Assembly (NCBI GenBank): GCA_051861445.1
Contig: JBHYCS010000015.1
Location: 1 to 64,000 of the forward strand
Reading direction: 5' to 3'
Source: Parasediminibacterium sp051861445
Lineage (GTDB): Bacteria > Bacteroidota > Bacteroidia > Chitinophagales > Chitinophagaceae
Length of the DNA stretch: 64,000 nt
Shown piece after piece: positions 18,776 to 27,181 of this stretch. Position 1 is the first letter of the stretch. Every line of letters starts with the position of its first letter. The translations under genes were made by a program, and so were the position numbers. Below the pieces are notes generated by a model, which saw only the letters and a list, made by a program, of their open reading frames with translations, was not told where the DNA came from and did no database searches.

Positions 18776-19573
18776 ATGAATCACAATCAATTAGTCGATT
18801 TTTTTAACTCAAAAGCCATTCAATACAATCATATCGATTTTATAAAAGATGATCCTATTTCAATTCCACATACTTTCTCAAAACCCCAAGATATAGAGAT
18901 TGCAGCTTTTTTTGCAGCCATTTTAGCTTGGGGTAATAGAACGAGTATTATTAATTCTTGTAAAAAATTAATGCAGTTGATGCATCAACAGCCGTACGAA
19001 TTTATTTTAAATATTAATTTCTCAAAAGCTAGTGAAATAAATCCATTGTTACAGTTTGTTCACAGAACATTTAATGCTACAGATTTATTGCACATACTCT
19101 GTTTTTTAAACCATCATTATGCTGTGTGTAATCAATCTTCTTTAGAAACTGCATTTAGTAAAGGTTTACAACCTACAGATGAAAACGTAGAACAAGCTCT
19201 GAATTATTTTCATCATTATGTTTTTTCATCAACAGTACAAGAAGATTATCCTGAAAGAACCAAAAAGCATATTGCAGCACCTTATAAAAAATCGGCTTGT
19301 AAGCGTTTAAACATGTTTTTAAGGTGGATGGTTAGAAAAGATAATACAGGCGTAGATTTTGGCTTATGGAATCAAATAAAGCCATCTCAGCTCATTTGTC
19401 CACTAGATGTTCATGTAGCTAGGGTTGCCAAACGCTTTAACTTATTACAACGAAATCAAAACGATTGGCAATCTGCTGTTGAGTTAACCAATTATCTTAA
19501 AAAGTTAGATGCAAACGATCCTGTAAAATATGATTTTGCATTGTTTGGTTTGGGTGTAATTGAGAAATTTTAA
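18776..19573 (+). CDS. TIGR02757 family protein (DUF2400)
   Basis: This 265-residue helical protein is clearly of the TIGR02757/DUF2400 family: DDPISIPHTF, EIAAFFAAILAWGNRTSI, and the C-terminal KRLNMFLRWMVRKDNTGVDFGLW followed by LICPLDVHVARVAKR. The last stretch resembles the helix-hairpin-helix of DNA glycosylases, so a DNA- or base-related role is sometimes guessed; no activity is established. It starts 43 nt after the TldD-like gene and may be co-transcribed. It converges on lpxD with 26 nt between stops. Confidence 0.88.
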   Translation: MNHNQLVDFFNSKAIQYNHIDFIKDDPISIPHTFSKPQDIEIAAFFAAILAWGNRTSIINSCKKLMQLMHQQPYEFILNINFSKASEINPLLQFVHRTFNATDLLHILCFLNHHYAVCNQSSLETAFSKGLQPTDENVEQALNYFHHYVFSSTVQEDYPERTKKHIAAPYKKSACKRLNMFLRWMVRKDNTGVDFGLWNQIKPSQLICPLDVHVARVAKRFNLLQRNQNDWQSAVELTNYLKKLDANDPVKYDFALFGLGVIEKF

Positions 19574-19599
19574 TCGAATTTTTTGTAAGGATTTATTGT

Positions 19600-20544
19600 T
19601 TACTCCATTACTTTCTTCCATAATTCAGGCAAACGTTTTATCCAAATATTTTCTCTGTGCTTTTCTTTGGCAATCATAATTGGCGTTCCCCAATAGGTAT
19701 TGTTTCCTTCAATACTACTTGTTACACCAGCTTGTCCTAATACTACAGCACCTGCACCAATTGTAATGGTTTTGTTTACACCTACTTGTCCCCACAGTGT
19801 TACACCATCTTCTAAAATAGTAGCTCCTGCAATGCCAACTTGTGCAGCAAGCAAACAGTTTTTACCAATAATCACATCATGACCAATGTGTACCATATTG
19901 TCTATAATTGTACCTTTTCCTATGGTTGTGCTTGCACTAACACCTTTATCAATGGTACAGCTGCAACCAATTTCTACATTGTCTTCAATTACTACATTAC
20001 CACAGCTATTCATACGTTTATACCATACTTCTCTATTCTTCTTACTGTTATAATAGAAGGCATTGCCGCCAATTACAGTGCCAGATTGTATTACTACATT
20101 GTTACCAATTATGGTGTCATCTAAAATAGTAACATTGGGATGAATAATACAGTTTTTACCAATCTGCACATTGTTGCCAATAAATGAATTCGGCATTACA
20201 ATACTACTAGCATCTATACTAGCTGAATTACTGATTAATTGATCAGATGGATTGAATGGTTTAAAATGATTAGTAATTGTTTGGTAAGCTTCAAAAGGAG
20301 CATCAACAACTAGCAAAGCCTTTCCTGCAGGCACTTCTACTTCTTTTGTATTAATGATGATAAATGTAGCTTCACTTTGTAAACAAGTATTGTAATATTT
20401 TGGATGATCTACAAATGCAAGGTCACCTTTTTCTACACGGTGTATTTCATTTATGCCTGTAACAATTGCATTGCTGTCACCAATAATTTCAGCTTCAATT
20501 AATGTTGCTATCCATGATAGAGATACAGGAGCAGGAAACTTCAT
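19600..20544 (-). CDS. lpxD: LpxD-type UDP-3-O-acylglucosamine N-acyltransferase
   Basis: This 314-residue acyltransferase belongs to lipid A synthesis. The N-terminal LpxD uridine-binding domain covers about residues 1-100 (GDSNAIVTGINEIHRVEKGDLAFVDHPKYY). A left-handed beta-helix of hexapeptide repeats follows from about 105, with the catalytic-type His H222 in HIGHDVIIG. The protein is shorter at the C-terminus than E. coli LpxD: the helical tail is reduced to a brief segment (KEKHRENIWIKRLPELWKKV). Other lipid A genes are not adjacent. Many Bacteroidota encode a second LpxD-like protein away from the main cluster, so this may be that paralogue. The fold assignment is firm; the substrate is inferred. 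Confidence 0.82.
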   Translation of the reverse strand: MKFPAPVSLSWIATLIEAEIIGDSNAIVTGINEIHRVEKGDLAFVDHPKYYNTCLQSEATFIIINTKEVEVPAGKALLVVDAPFEAYQTITNHFKPFNPSDQLISNSASIDASSIVMPNSFIGNNVQIGKNCIIHPNVTILDDTIIGNNVVIQSGTVIGGNAFYYNSKKNREVWYKRMNSCGNVVIEDNVEIGCSCTIDKGVSASTTIGKGTIIDNMVHIGHDVIIGKNCLLAAQVGIAGATILEDGVTLWGQVGVNKTITIGAGAVVLGQAGVTSSIEGNNTYWGTPIMIAKEKHRENIWIKRLPELWKKVME

Positions 20545-20695
20545 AGTTTAATTTATTTTAAAAGCAATCGAATTGTGTGATTGAAAATTTACAATTACGA
20601 ATAGTGTCGTTTTTGTATCTACTTGTAAAGGTAATAGTCAGTAGCTGTGTTAAAAATTTTATTCTGATTGATTCTGTTTTAAATCATTAAAAAGC

Positions 20696-20727
20696 ATTGC
20701 TATCCTTCTGCTAGCAATCTTGTTTTT
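20696..20727. terminator. Hairpin with T-tract, possible terminator
   Basis: The perfect 7-bp stem ATTGCTA/TAGCAAT has a 9-nt loop and is followed by CTTGTTTTTA. Read on the other strand it is followed by GCTTTTT, so it could act in both directions. No gene ends immediately upstream on either strand. Confidence 0.45.
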
Positions 20728-20869
20728 ATACTTTCAGTTAGTTGCTGAAATTATTATGAATAAAGGGTTGTAGCAAAATCATATTCTTGTTGTAGAAAGA
20801 ATATTCACTCAAAATATTAATGGTCATTGTTTTTTCTTACGCTATAAATTATGTGCTATTCACAGCTAC

Positions 20870-20885
20870 ATTCACAAATGTGAAT
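20870..20885. repeat. Dyad ATTCACA-AA-TGTGAAT
   Basis: This perfect 7-bp inverted repeat has a 2-nt centre, and TATTCACAGC lies just before it as a partial third copy of the half-site. The short spacer suits a protein-binding dyad better than an RNA hairpin. The cognate regulator is unknown. Confidence 0.4.
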
Positions 20886-20978
20886 AAAATAGTTGTAACA
20901 TTTTTTGATTTGCTATCAAAGTCTATTTAATATTGCTATAGGATTTAAAAATCCTGTACTTACTAACCCATCCATATA

Positions 20979-21010
20979 AAGAGCCTTTCAATTGAAAGGC
21001 TCTTGTTTTT
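20979..21010 (+). terminator. Strong intrinsic terminator
   Basis: The 26-nt perfect palindrome AAGAGCCTTTC-AATT-GAAAGGCTCTT is followed by GTTTTTT. It lies 74 nt before the pseudouridine-synthase start, so it ends something transcribed from the gene-free region. Confidence 0.8.
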
Positions 21011-21083
21011 TAATCATCATGTGCTTTCAGTTTTGTATCTAATTTTTAATTTTCAAAACTGCTGAAAAGCTTATAAACATTGA

Positions 21084-21680
21084 ATGACAGCAACACTACG
21101 ATATTTTATAATTTATAAACCTTATTTGGTTTTATCTCAGTTTTCTGCAGAAGCTGATAAACAAACTTTGCAGCATTTTTTCAGGGTTCCTAAAGATGTG
21201 TATCCAGTAGGTCGATTAGATTATGACAGTGAAGGGCTTTTGATTTTAACAAACGACAAACAATTAAATCAAAAATTGTTACATCCTAAAAATAATCATG
21301 AAAAAGAATATTGGATACAAGTAGAAGGACTGCCAAATCAAGACCAATTGGCTTTATTGCAACAAGGTGTAACGATAACAGTCGACGGTAAGCCTTATAT
21401 AACCAAACCATGCATTGCATCTTTAATTCAAGGTGATGTTGATTTGCCCGAACGAAATCCGCCTATACGCTTTCGAAAGAATATTCCAACTACTTGGTTA
21501 CGTATTGTTATTTCAGAAGGGAAAAATAGGCAGGTGCGTAAAATGACTGCTGCTATTGGTTTTCCTACTTTACGATTGGTACGGCATCGCATTCAAAACA
21601 TCACCATCCAAAACTTACAACCTGGTCAAATGGTAGAATTAAGTAAGAAGTCAATCTATAAAAAACTATTTAATGAATAG
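21084..21680 (+). CDS. RluE/RsuA-type pseudouridine synthase
   Basis: This 198-residue enzyme isomerises uridine to pseudouridine in ribosomal RNA. The catalytic motif GRLDYDSEGLLILTND contains D46. Further family landmarks are ISEGKNRQVRKM and FPTLRLVR. No S4 RNA-binding domain precedes the catalytic domain, which together with the length points to the RluE-like branch (23S rRNA), while RsuA carries an S4 domain. The exact target U is not deducible. Its end overlaps the next gene by 8 nt, indicating coupled expression. Confidence 0.9.
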   Translation: MTATLRYFIIYKPYLVLSQFSAEADKQTLQHFFRVPKDVYPVGRLDYDSEGLLILTNDKQLNQKLLHPKNNHEKEYWIQVEGLPNQDQLALLQQGVTITVDGKPYITKPCIASLIQGDVDLPERNPPIRFRKNIPTTWLRIVISEGKNRQVRKMTAAIGFPTLRLVRHRIQNITIQNLQPGQMVELSKKSIYKKLFNE

Positions 21681-22143
21681 CAATAATTATCAGGCATTAA
21701 ACGAGCAGTTTTTGATTCATACAGACTCTACTCAATTTAATATTACTTCTATACATACCTTTCTTTCTTCAGAATCGTATTGGGCAAAAAATATTCCTTT
21801 TGAAACTGTAAAAAAATCTATTGATAACTCACTTTGTTTTGGTGTTTTTTCTATCGAAAGTGCAAATGCTCATAAACAGATTGGTTTTGCTAGACTAGTT
21901 ACTGATTATGCAACATTTGCATATTTGTGTGATGTATACATTGAAAAAGAATATCGAGGAAAAGGATTGTCGAAATGGTTGATGCAAGTGATTCATGCAC
22001 ATCCAAATGTTCAAGGCATTCGACGTTGGATGCTCGTAACTAAAGACGCTCAAAACTTATACAAGCAATTTAATTGGCAAATGATACCAGAAGAAATGTT
22101 AACGAAAATGATGCAAATACATCAGCCAGATATTTATCTATAA
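21673..22143 (+). CDS. GNAT family N-acetyltransferase
   Basis: This 156-residue single-domain acetyltransferase has the acetyl-CoA pyrophosphate-binding motif EYRGKGLSKWLM (R95-G96-K97-G98). The preceding strand CDVYIEKEYRG is also typical. It resembles small uncharacterised GNAT proteins of the YjdJ/COG0454 kind. The acceptor substrate is unknown. The start codon lies within the end of the pseudouridine-synthase gene (8-nt overlap). Confidence 0.88.
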   Translation: MNSNNYQALNEQFLIHTDSTQFNITSIHTFLSSESYWAKNIPFETVKKSIDNSLCFGVFSIESANAHKQIGFARLVTDYATFAYLCDVYIEKEYRGKGLSKWLMQVIHAHPNVQGIRRWMLVTKDAQNLYKQFNWQMIPEEMLTKMMQIHQPDIYL

Positions 22144-22222
22144 TTTCTACTAAAGCAATTATTAAAAAATTGCTTCAAATTGTAGAATGCTAAACAATAT
22201 GCTTACACAACAATTAATCTGT

Positions 22223-22230
22223 TAAATTTG
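22223..22230 (+). promoter_or_regulatory. Promoter -7 box for lysS
   Basis: TAAATTTG is a perfect TAnnTTTG box 20 nt before the ATG, implying a very short leader. A -33 TTG is not evident at the normal distance. Confidence 0.45.
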
Positions 22231-22250
22231 CGACTCATAAAATTTTTGTA

Positions 22251-23771
22251 ATGAGTCAACATTTAAGTGAACAAGAAATTGTAAGAAGAGAAAAGTTAAG
22301 TAAATTACAAGAAGCAGGTATCGATGCGTTTCCTGCTGCATCTTATCCTGTTTCGCATTTTTCTGTAGACATTAAAAATGATTTTTCAGAAGAAGTTAAA
22401 GATCAATTTGCTAGTGTTTGTGTGGCAGGTCGTATTATGAGTATTAACGATAAGGGCAAGGTTTTTTTTATTAAAATTCAAGATAGTAAGGGCATTATTC
22501 AATTATATGTTCGTAGAGATGATATTTGCCCTGAAGAAGATAAATCTTTTTGGGAAAATGTGGTTAAGCATGGCTTAGATTTAGGAGATATTATTGGCGT
22601 TACAGGTTTTGTTTTTATTACAAAAACCGGTGAAACCTCTATTCATGCACAAACACTCACATTGCTTACCAAATCTTTAAAGCCTTTACCAGTAGTTAAA
22701 AGAGATGAGGAAGGCAATGTGTACGATGAAGTTACCGATCCTGAGTTTAGATACAGACAACGCTATGTAGATTTAATTATTAATCCATCTGTAAAAGACA
22801 CGTTTGTAAAGCGGACAAAACTCATTAATACCATTCGTGAATTTTTAAACGAACAAGGAGCATTAGAAGTAGATACGCCTGTATTACAAAGTATTCCTGG
22901 TGGTGCTGCTGCAAGACCGTTTATTACCCATCACAATGCATTAGATATTCCATTATACTTACGTATTGCAAACGAATTATACTTAAAACGCTTAATTGTA
23001 GGCGGTTTCGATTGGGTGTATGAGTTTAGTAGAAATTTCAGAAACGAAGGAATGGACAGAACGCATAATCCTGAGTTTACAGTATTGGAGTGGTATACTG
23101 CATACAAAGATTATTTTTGGATGATGGAAACAACAGAGCAATTGTTTGAAAAAATTGCCATTGCACTTCATGGAACTACAGATGTTTTAGTTGGTGACAA
23201 AACAATCAGTTTTAAAGCACCTTTTAAAAGAATTTCTATCATCGAAGCCATTCAAGAAAATACAGGTATCAATGTTGATGGAATGGACGAAGCTGCTTTA
23301 AGAGATGTTTGTAAGCAGTTAAACATAGCTGTACCAAACAATATTGGAAAAGGAAAATTAATAGATGAAATCTTTGGTGCTACAAGCGAACACACATTTA
23401 TTCAACCCACTTTTATTACTGATTATCCAGTAGAAATGAGTCCACTTACCAAAAAACATAGAAGTAAGGACGGACTAGTTGAGCGTTTTGAATTAATGGT
23501 AAATGGAAAAGAAATTGCCAATGCTTACAGTGAATTAAACGATCCGATTGATCAACGTAAGCGTTTTGAAGAACAAGTGAAATTGATGGAAAGAGGTGAT
23601 GATGAAGCCATGTTTATTGACCATGATTTTTTACGAGCATTAGAATATGGAATGCCTCCAACGAGTGGAATAGGAATTGGTATTGATAGATTATGTATGA
23701 TGATGACAAATAGTCCTTCTATTCAAGATGTATTGTTTTTCCCTCAAATGCGTCCTGAACAAGGAGTTTGA
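22251..23771 (+). CDS. lysS: Lysyl-tRNA synthetase, class II
   Basis: This 506-residue cytoplasmic enzyme charges tRNA-Lys. It has an N-terminal OB-fold anticodon-binding domain (about 55-150, VAGRIMSINDKGKVFFIKIQD) and a class II catalytic core with motif 1 (RTKLINTIREFLNEQGALEVDTP), motif 2 (FRNEGMDRTHNPEFTVLEWY) and motif 3 (GIGIGIDRLCMMMT). The length matches bacterial LysS, and no extra C-terminal domain is present. It is monocistronic: its own promoter box lies in front and a strong terminator behind. Confidence 0.97.
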   Translation: MSQHLSEQEIVRREKLSKLQEAGIDAFPAASYPVSHFSVDIKNDFSEEVKDQFASVCVAGRIMSINDKGKVFFIKIQDSKGIIQLYVRRDDICPEEDKSFWENVVKHGLDLGDIIGVTGFVFITKTGETSIHAQTLTLLTKSLKPLPVVKRDEEGNVYDEVTDPEFRYRQRYVDLIINPSVKDTFVKRTKLINTIREFLNEQGALEVDTPVLQSIPGGAAARPFITHHNALDIPLYLRIANELYLKRLIVGGFDWVYEFSRNFRNEGMDRTHNPEFTVLEWYTAYKDYFWMMETTEQLFEKIAIALHGTTDVLVGDKTISFKAPFKRISIIEAIQENTGINVDGMDEAALRDVCKQLNIAVPNNIGKGKLIDEIFGATSEHTFIQPTFITDYPVEMSPLTKKHRSKDGLVERFELMVNGKEIANAYSELNDPIDQRKRFEEQVKLMERGDDEAMFIDHDFLRALEYGMPPTSGIGIGIDRLCMMMTNSPSIQDVLFFPQMRPEQGV

Positions 23772-23792
23772 TTTTTAATAATTCTGCTAAAC

Positions 23793-23822
23793 AAAAAAGA
23801 GATTCGAAAGAATCTCTTTTTT
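23793..23822. terminator. Bidirectional terminator between lysS and rng
   Basis: AAAAAAGAGATT/AATCTCTTTTTT form a 12-bp perfect stem with loop CGAAAG. A-tract and T-tract on the two sides let it end both the plus-strand lysS and the minus-strand ribonuclease transcript. Confidence 0.9.
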
Positions 23823-23870
23823 ATTTTATACTGGAGAATATTTTTTAAAAATTACTGTAAATCAGGTGTT

Positions 23871-25424
23871 CTAAAATTTAATTTCCTCTTCATGTTCATC
23901 AAAGAAGCGATATTCAATGATATGAAAATTAGTATCTGCTTCAATTTTCAATTTTGTTTTGTATTGTTTTCTCCATTTTTTTACAATAGAAGTAAAAAAT
24001 CCTTTAGTTAAATGTGAATACAAAATTGGATGTACTACAAGTGTTAAGTTTTTGTGAGAGTGACTAATTAAATAGTTCAAACGCTTTTCTATTTCATCTT
24101 CTAATAAAAGGCTTGAAGTAGTTTTGCCACTACCATGACAAACCGGACAAATTTCAGAAGTATTGATGTTCATTTCAGGTCGCATACGCTGACGAGTAAT
24201 TTGCATCAATCCAAATTTTGAAATGGGTAAAACTGCATGTTTTGCTCTATCTGCATTCATGAATTCTTCCATTGCTTCTTGCAGCTTACGCTTATTATCA
24301 GGCAATTTCATATCAATAAAATCTACCACAATAATTCCACCAATATCTCTTAATCGTAATTGCCTTGCTATTTCCTCTGCAGCCTCTAAATTGGTTTGTA
24401 AAGCGTTTTCTTCTTGGCTGTTGCTTACACTTTTATAGCCGCTGTTTACGTCTATTACATGCAAAGCTTCCGTATGTTCAATAATTAGGTAAGCACCACT
24501 TGGTAAGTTTACCGTTTTGCCAAAAGCACCTTTTACTTGTTTGGTAATGTTGTAGGTGTCGAATAATGAAGTTCCATTGCTGTTATAATAACTTACAATA
24601 TCTATTTTATCAGGTGCTATTCTTTGAATATAGCTTTTCGTATCGGCAAAAATATTTTTATCGTTGATTACAATTTTATTAAAGTCAGAACTCAGTAAAT
24701 CTCTTAGAATACTCGTTGTTTTACTTTGTTCGCTTAAAATTTTGGTTGGTGCTTCTGCACCTTTTAATCCCTGTTGAATTTGCTTCCAAGTGTCTACTAA
24801 AGACAATAAATCTTGATGCAATTCTGCTGTCGTTTTTCCTTCTGCTGCAGTTCTTACAATAATTCCAAATCCTTTTGGTCTAATGGCTTCTACAATTTTT
24901 TGCAGCCTTTTTCTTTCATCTGCCGAATGTATTTTTTTCGATACAGCAACGATTTCATTGAAAGGTGTAATTACCACAAATCTTCCCGGTAAGCTTAATT
25001 CACAGCTAAGTCTTGGCCCTTTTGCTGCAATTGGTTCTTTTAAAATTTGTACTAGAATATTGGGTTTGCCATTTAAAACCTCATTAATTTTTCCTGTTTT
25101 TACAATTTCAGGTTCTATGCTAAAAGATGAAAAATCGAATCCATTTTCTTCTTTGTTGTTTACCGCTATCTGTGTAAACTTTAATAGACTTTTTACATAG
25201 GGTGATAAATCTGTATAGTGCAAAAAAGCATCTTTTTCAAATCCTACATCTACAAATGCTGCGTTTAAGCCAGGAATCAATTTTTTTACTTTTCCCAAAT
25301 ACAAATCGCCTACACCAAAACTTCCTTCAGAAAGTTCACTATGCAGTTCTACAAGCTTTTTATCTTCCAACAATGCAATTTCTACACCTGTTGGTCCAGC
25401 ATTTATAATTAGTTCTTTATTCAC
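23871..25424 (-). CDS. rng: Rne/Rng family ribonuclease (RNase G type)
   Basis: This 517-residue endoribonuclease trims rRNA and turns over mRNA. An S1 domain with insertion lies near residues 35-140 (GSFGVGDLYLGKVKKLIPGLNAAFVDVG). The catalytic Asp residues are in HVIDVNSG and VDFIDM, and the Zn-link Cys pair is in CPVCHGSG. The length fits RNase G or minimal RNase E: the long disordered degradosome scaffold of E. coli RNase E is absent. The start is GTG (25424), which matches the conserved N-terminus MNKELIINAGPTG. Gene order HU, TPR, tiny basic protein, ribonuclease is conserved in Bacteroidota; a terminator and a promoter-like box separate it from the three upstream genes. Confidence 0.95.
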   Translation of the reverse strand: MNKELIINAGPTGVEIALLEDKKLVELHSELSEGSFGVGDLYLGKVKKLIPGLNAAFVDVGFEKDAFLHYTDLSPYVKSLLKFTQIAVNNKEENGFDFSSFSIEPEIVKTGKINEVLNGKPNILVQILKEPIAAKGPRLSCELSLPGRFVVITPFNEIVAVSKKIHSADERKRLQKIVEAIRPKGFGIIVRTAAEGKTTAELHQDLLSLVDTWKQIQQGLKGAEAPTKILSEQSKTTSILRDLLSSDFNKIVINDKNIFADTKSYIQRIAPDKIDIVSYYNSNGTSLFDTYNITKQVKGAFGKTVNLPSGAYLIIEHTEALHVIDVNSGYKSVSNSQEENALQTNLEAAEEIARQLRLRDIGGIIVVDFIDMKLPDNKRKLQEAMEEFMNADRAKHAVLPISKFGLMQITRQRMRPEMNINTSEICPVCHGSGKTTSSLLLEDEIEKRLNYLISHSHKNLTLVVHPILYSHLTKGFFTSIVKKWRKQYKTKLKIEADTNFHIIEYRFFDEHEEEIKF

Positions 25425-25432
25425 AAAATTTG

Positions 25433-25462
25433 CAACTTTAAATCAATAAAAAATTCACCCAA
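25433..25462 (-). promoter_or_regulatory. Promoter of rng, TTG-N19-TAAAGTTG
   Basis: On the minus strand TTG at 25462-25460 is followed 19 nt later by TAAAGTTG (25440-25433), one mismatch from TAnnTTTG. The predicted transcript would start within a few nt of the GTG codon, so the message may be nearly leaderless. Confidence 0.4.
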
Positions 25463-25588
25463 TAATATTGAGTGGATGTAAAACACACTAATTCTACCTG
25501 AAGCTTTTTGTTGATGGTTAAGATAAGGAGGAAAGGTAAAGTTGCATCGATCAAAAAAAGCGAAATAGCTACAGGCTAAAACATGCGT

Positions 25589-25626
25589 AAAACAAGGCAA
25601 TTTAGAGTATAAATTGCCTTGTTTTT
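25589..25626. terminator. Terminator behind the tiny basic-protein gene
   Basis: A 15-bp perfect stem AAAACAAGGCAATTT/AAATTGCCTTGTTTT has a 7-nt loop. On the minus strand it lies 21 nt after the stop of the 29-codon gene and ends in U4. Confidence 0.85.
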
Positions 25627-25646
25627 ATATTTGTCTGAAAGAAAAA

Positions 25647-25736
25647 TTATTTCTTCTTATGACGGTTTTTTCTTAAACGTTTTTTGCGTTTGTGCGTAGC
25701 AATTTTATGACGTTTTCTCTTTTTACCACAAGGCAT
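25647..25736 (-). CDS. Tiny basic ribosomal-type protein (AURKAIP1/mS38-bS22-like)
   Basis: This is a 29-codon gene from ATG 25736 to TAA 25647, starting MPCGKKRKRHKIATHKRKKR and ending in a further run of Lys, Arg and His. About two thirds of the residues are basic. The spacing K-x-R-x-H-K-I-x-x-H-K-x-K-K-R resembles the AURKAIP1/COX24 (DUF1713) peptide of mitochondrial mS38 and actinobacterial bS22, which bind small-subunit rRNA. It sits between the TPR protein gene and rng, with a strong terminator directly behind it, so it is clearly a gene although very short. Assignment to a specific ribosomal protein (bS22-like, or the Bacteroidota-specific bL38) is inference. Confidence 0.8.
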   Translation of the reverse strand: MPCGKKRKRHKIATHKRKKRLRKNRHKKK

Positions 25737-25790
25737 ACTCCAAGTTTTTTATGAGTTAAAAAAATGATTGTTTATGTTATAACTTTTCAG

Positions 25791-26648
25791 TTACTGTTTC
25801 AATTGGTTAATTCTGTTTTCTAGTTCTTTTTGTGCATTTACGTTTGGTATTTTTTTCTTTACAATAGAATACCATTCTATTGCGTTTTGCTTGTCACCCT
25901 TCAAATCGTAACACTCTGCTAAATGCAACGTTGCTTCTAAGTTGTCGGGTTGTTTTTTTACAATAATTAAAAAGCGTTCAATTGCTTTATCATATTGTCC
26001 ACTTTTTTTACCACCTAATCCTAAAATCAGTTGTGCATAAAGGTTATCTGGGTTTTTCTGTACAATTTCTCTAACAGGTAAAATTCCCTGCATTGGATTG
26101 TCAGAAATATTGCCCAACATGTAACAAGCACCTAAACCTATAACACTACTATCGTTTTTAGGATTTAATACCAAAGCCTGCTCAAAAAGAACTTTTGCAT
26201 TCTCTGCTAACCAATGTTGCATAGCAGGATCTGCTTCAATTAATAGGTTATCTAAAAATTGATGGGCGGCAAAAGTGAGGTTTTTTTCTGAATTTTCCAA
26301 TTTTGCTGCTTCGGCTGTATAATAAGCATATGGTTCAAATATTTTTGCCGAATCTTTCCAAAAACGAGCAAGCTGATGATAAATGTGTATTTGCTGGTCT
26401 TTTACATCTCCTCTAGTAACGCTGTTTTCTAATCTTGTAATGCGTTCACTCTGTTCTGGTGTTAGCCTTTCTTTTGCTTTTGATAGCATTGCAGCAAACT
26501 CAACTGTGTGGTCGTGAGGAGCGTTTGCGTTTTGTGCAGCTGTTGGAGTAGCCACATTTTTTTTAGGCGGAATGGTATTTCCAAATACAAATAAAAGCAA
26601 TACTGCTACAGCAGCAGATAGTGTTAAAATAATTTGCTGACGATTCAC
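25791..26648 (-). CDS. Membrane-anchored TPR protein
   Basis: This 285-residue protein has a single N-terminal membrane helix (about 6-23, IILTLSAAVAVLLLFVFGNTIPP) and a periplasmic or cytoplasmic face built of tetratricopeptide repeats from about residue 120 to the end (NLYAQLILGLGGKKSGQYDKA, NLEATLHLAECYDLKGDKQNA). TPR proteins serve as scaffolds, and no partner can be named. It starts 21 nt after the HU stop and precedes the tiny basic-protein gene, in an arrangement common in Bacteroidota. Confidence 0.85.
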   Translation of the reverse strand: MNRQQIILTLSAAVAVLLLFVFGNTIPPKKNVATPTAAQNANAPHDHTVEFAAMLSKAKERLTPEQSERITRLENSVTRGDVKDQQIHIYHQLARFWKDSAKIFEPYAYYTAEAAKLENSEKNLTFAAHQFLDNLLIEADPAMQHWLAENAKVLFEQALVLNPKNDSSVIGLGACYMLGNISDNPMQGILPVREIVQKNPDNLYAQLILGLGGKKSGQYDKAIERFLIIVKKQPDNLEATLHLAECYDLKGDKQNAIEWYSIVKKKIPNVNAQKELENRINQLKQ

Positions 26649-26669
26649 TGATTCAATTTTTGGGCAAAG

Positions 26670-26966
26670 TTATTCTCTTTCTGCCTTGCATTTGCTTTTT
26701 ACTTCTGCAACAAATTCTTTTGCAGGTTTAAAAGCAGGAATAAAATGTTCAGGAATGGTAACTGCGGTATTTTTTTTAATGTTTCTACCAATTTTTGCAG
26801 CTCGTTTTTTCGGTATAAAACTTCCAAATCCTCTGATATAAATGCTTTGCCCGTCTATTAAACTGTCTTTTACTTCTTTAAACATCGTTTCTAAAGTAAC
26901 TAAAACGTCTACTTTCGGTATTCCGGTTTTGTCAGATATTTGGTTAATTAAATCAGATTTTCTCAT
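26670..26966 (-). CDS. HU/IHF-family DNA-binding protein
   Basis: This 98-residue nucleoid protein has the HU fold: N-terminal helices (MRKSDLINQISDKTGIPKVDV) and the DNA-clamp beta-arms (SIYIRGFGSFIPKKRAAKIGRN, TAVTIPEHFIPAFKP). The usual arm-tip region IP is present as TIPEH. It bends and compacts DNA as a dimer. Whether it is HU- or IHF-like cannot be decided. It heads the four-gene minus-strand group leading to rng. Confidence 0.93.
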   Translation of the reverse strand: MRKSDLINQISDKTGIPKVDVLVTLETMFKEVKDSLIDGQSIYIRGFGSFIPKKRAAKIGRNIKKNTAVTIPEHFIPAFKPAKEFVAEVKSKCKAERE

Positions 26967-27028
26967 GAAAATGTTGAATATTTTGGTTGTTTCAAGGTAT
27001 AAAGTAAAACAATTTATTTTGGAAAAGA

Positions 27029-27036
27029 CAAAAATA
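27029..27036 (-). promoter_or_regulatory. Promoter -7 box for the HU operon
   Basis: TATTTTTG on the minus strand matches TAnnTTTG and is about 63 nt before the HU start codon. A -33 TTG is not obvious in the AT-rich upstream stretch. Confidence 0.4.
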
Positions 27037-27181
27037 TAAAAATTTTATTTTTATTAATATCTATTGATTTACAACAACTAAGCTCTCGTTAATTTTTTTA
27101 TGAACATTCAAAAATGAACTTTCACCACAAAGTTTCGTTGTTTTTTAAAATAATTTAATTTTTCTAAATTTTTTCGAATAA

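Larger units (their letters stand above)
20545..21083. other. 539-bp gene-free region with several hairpins
   Basis: No convincing coding frame is present. The region holds a hairpin with T-tract at 20696-20727, a dyad at 20870-20885, a small hairpin at 20940-20955 (AGGATT/AATCCT) and a strong terminator at 20979-21010. The last terminator has no annotated plus-strand gene in front of it closer than 19573, which raises the possibility of a short untranslated transcript here. Confidence 0.5.
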
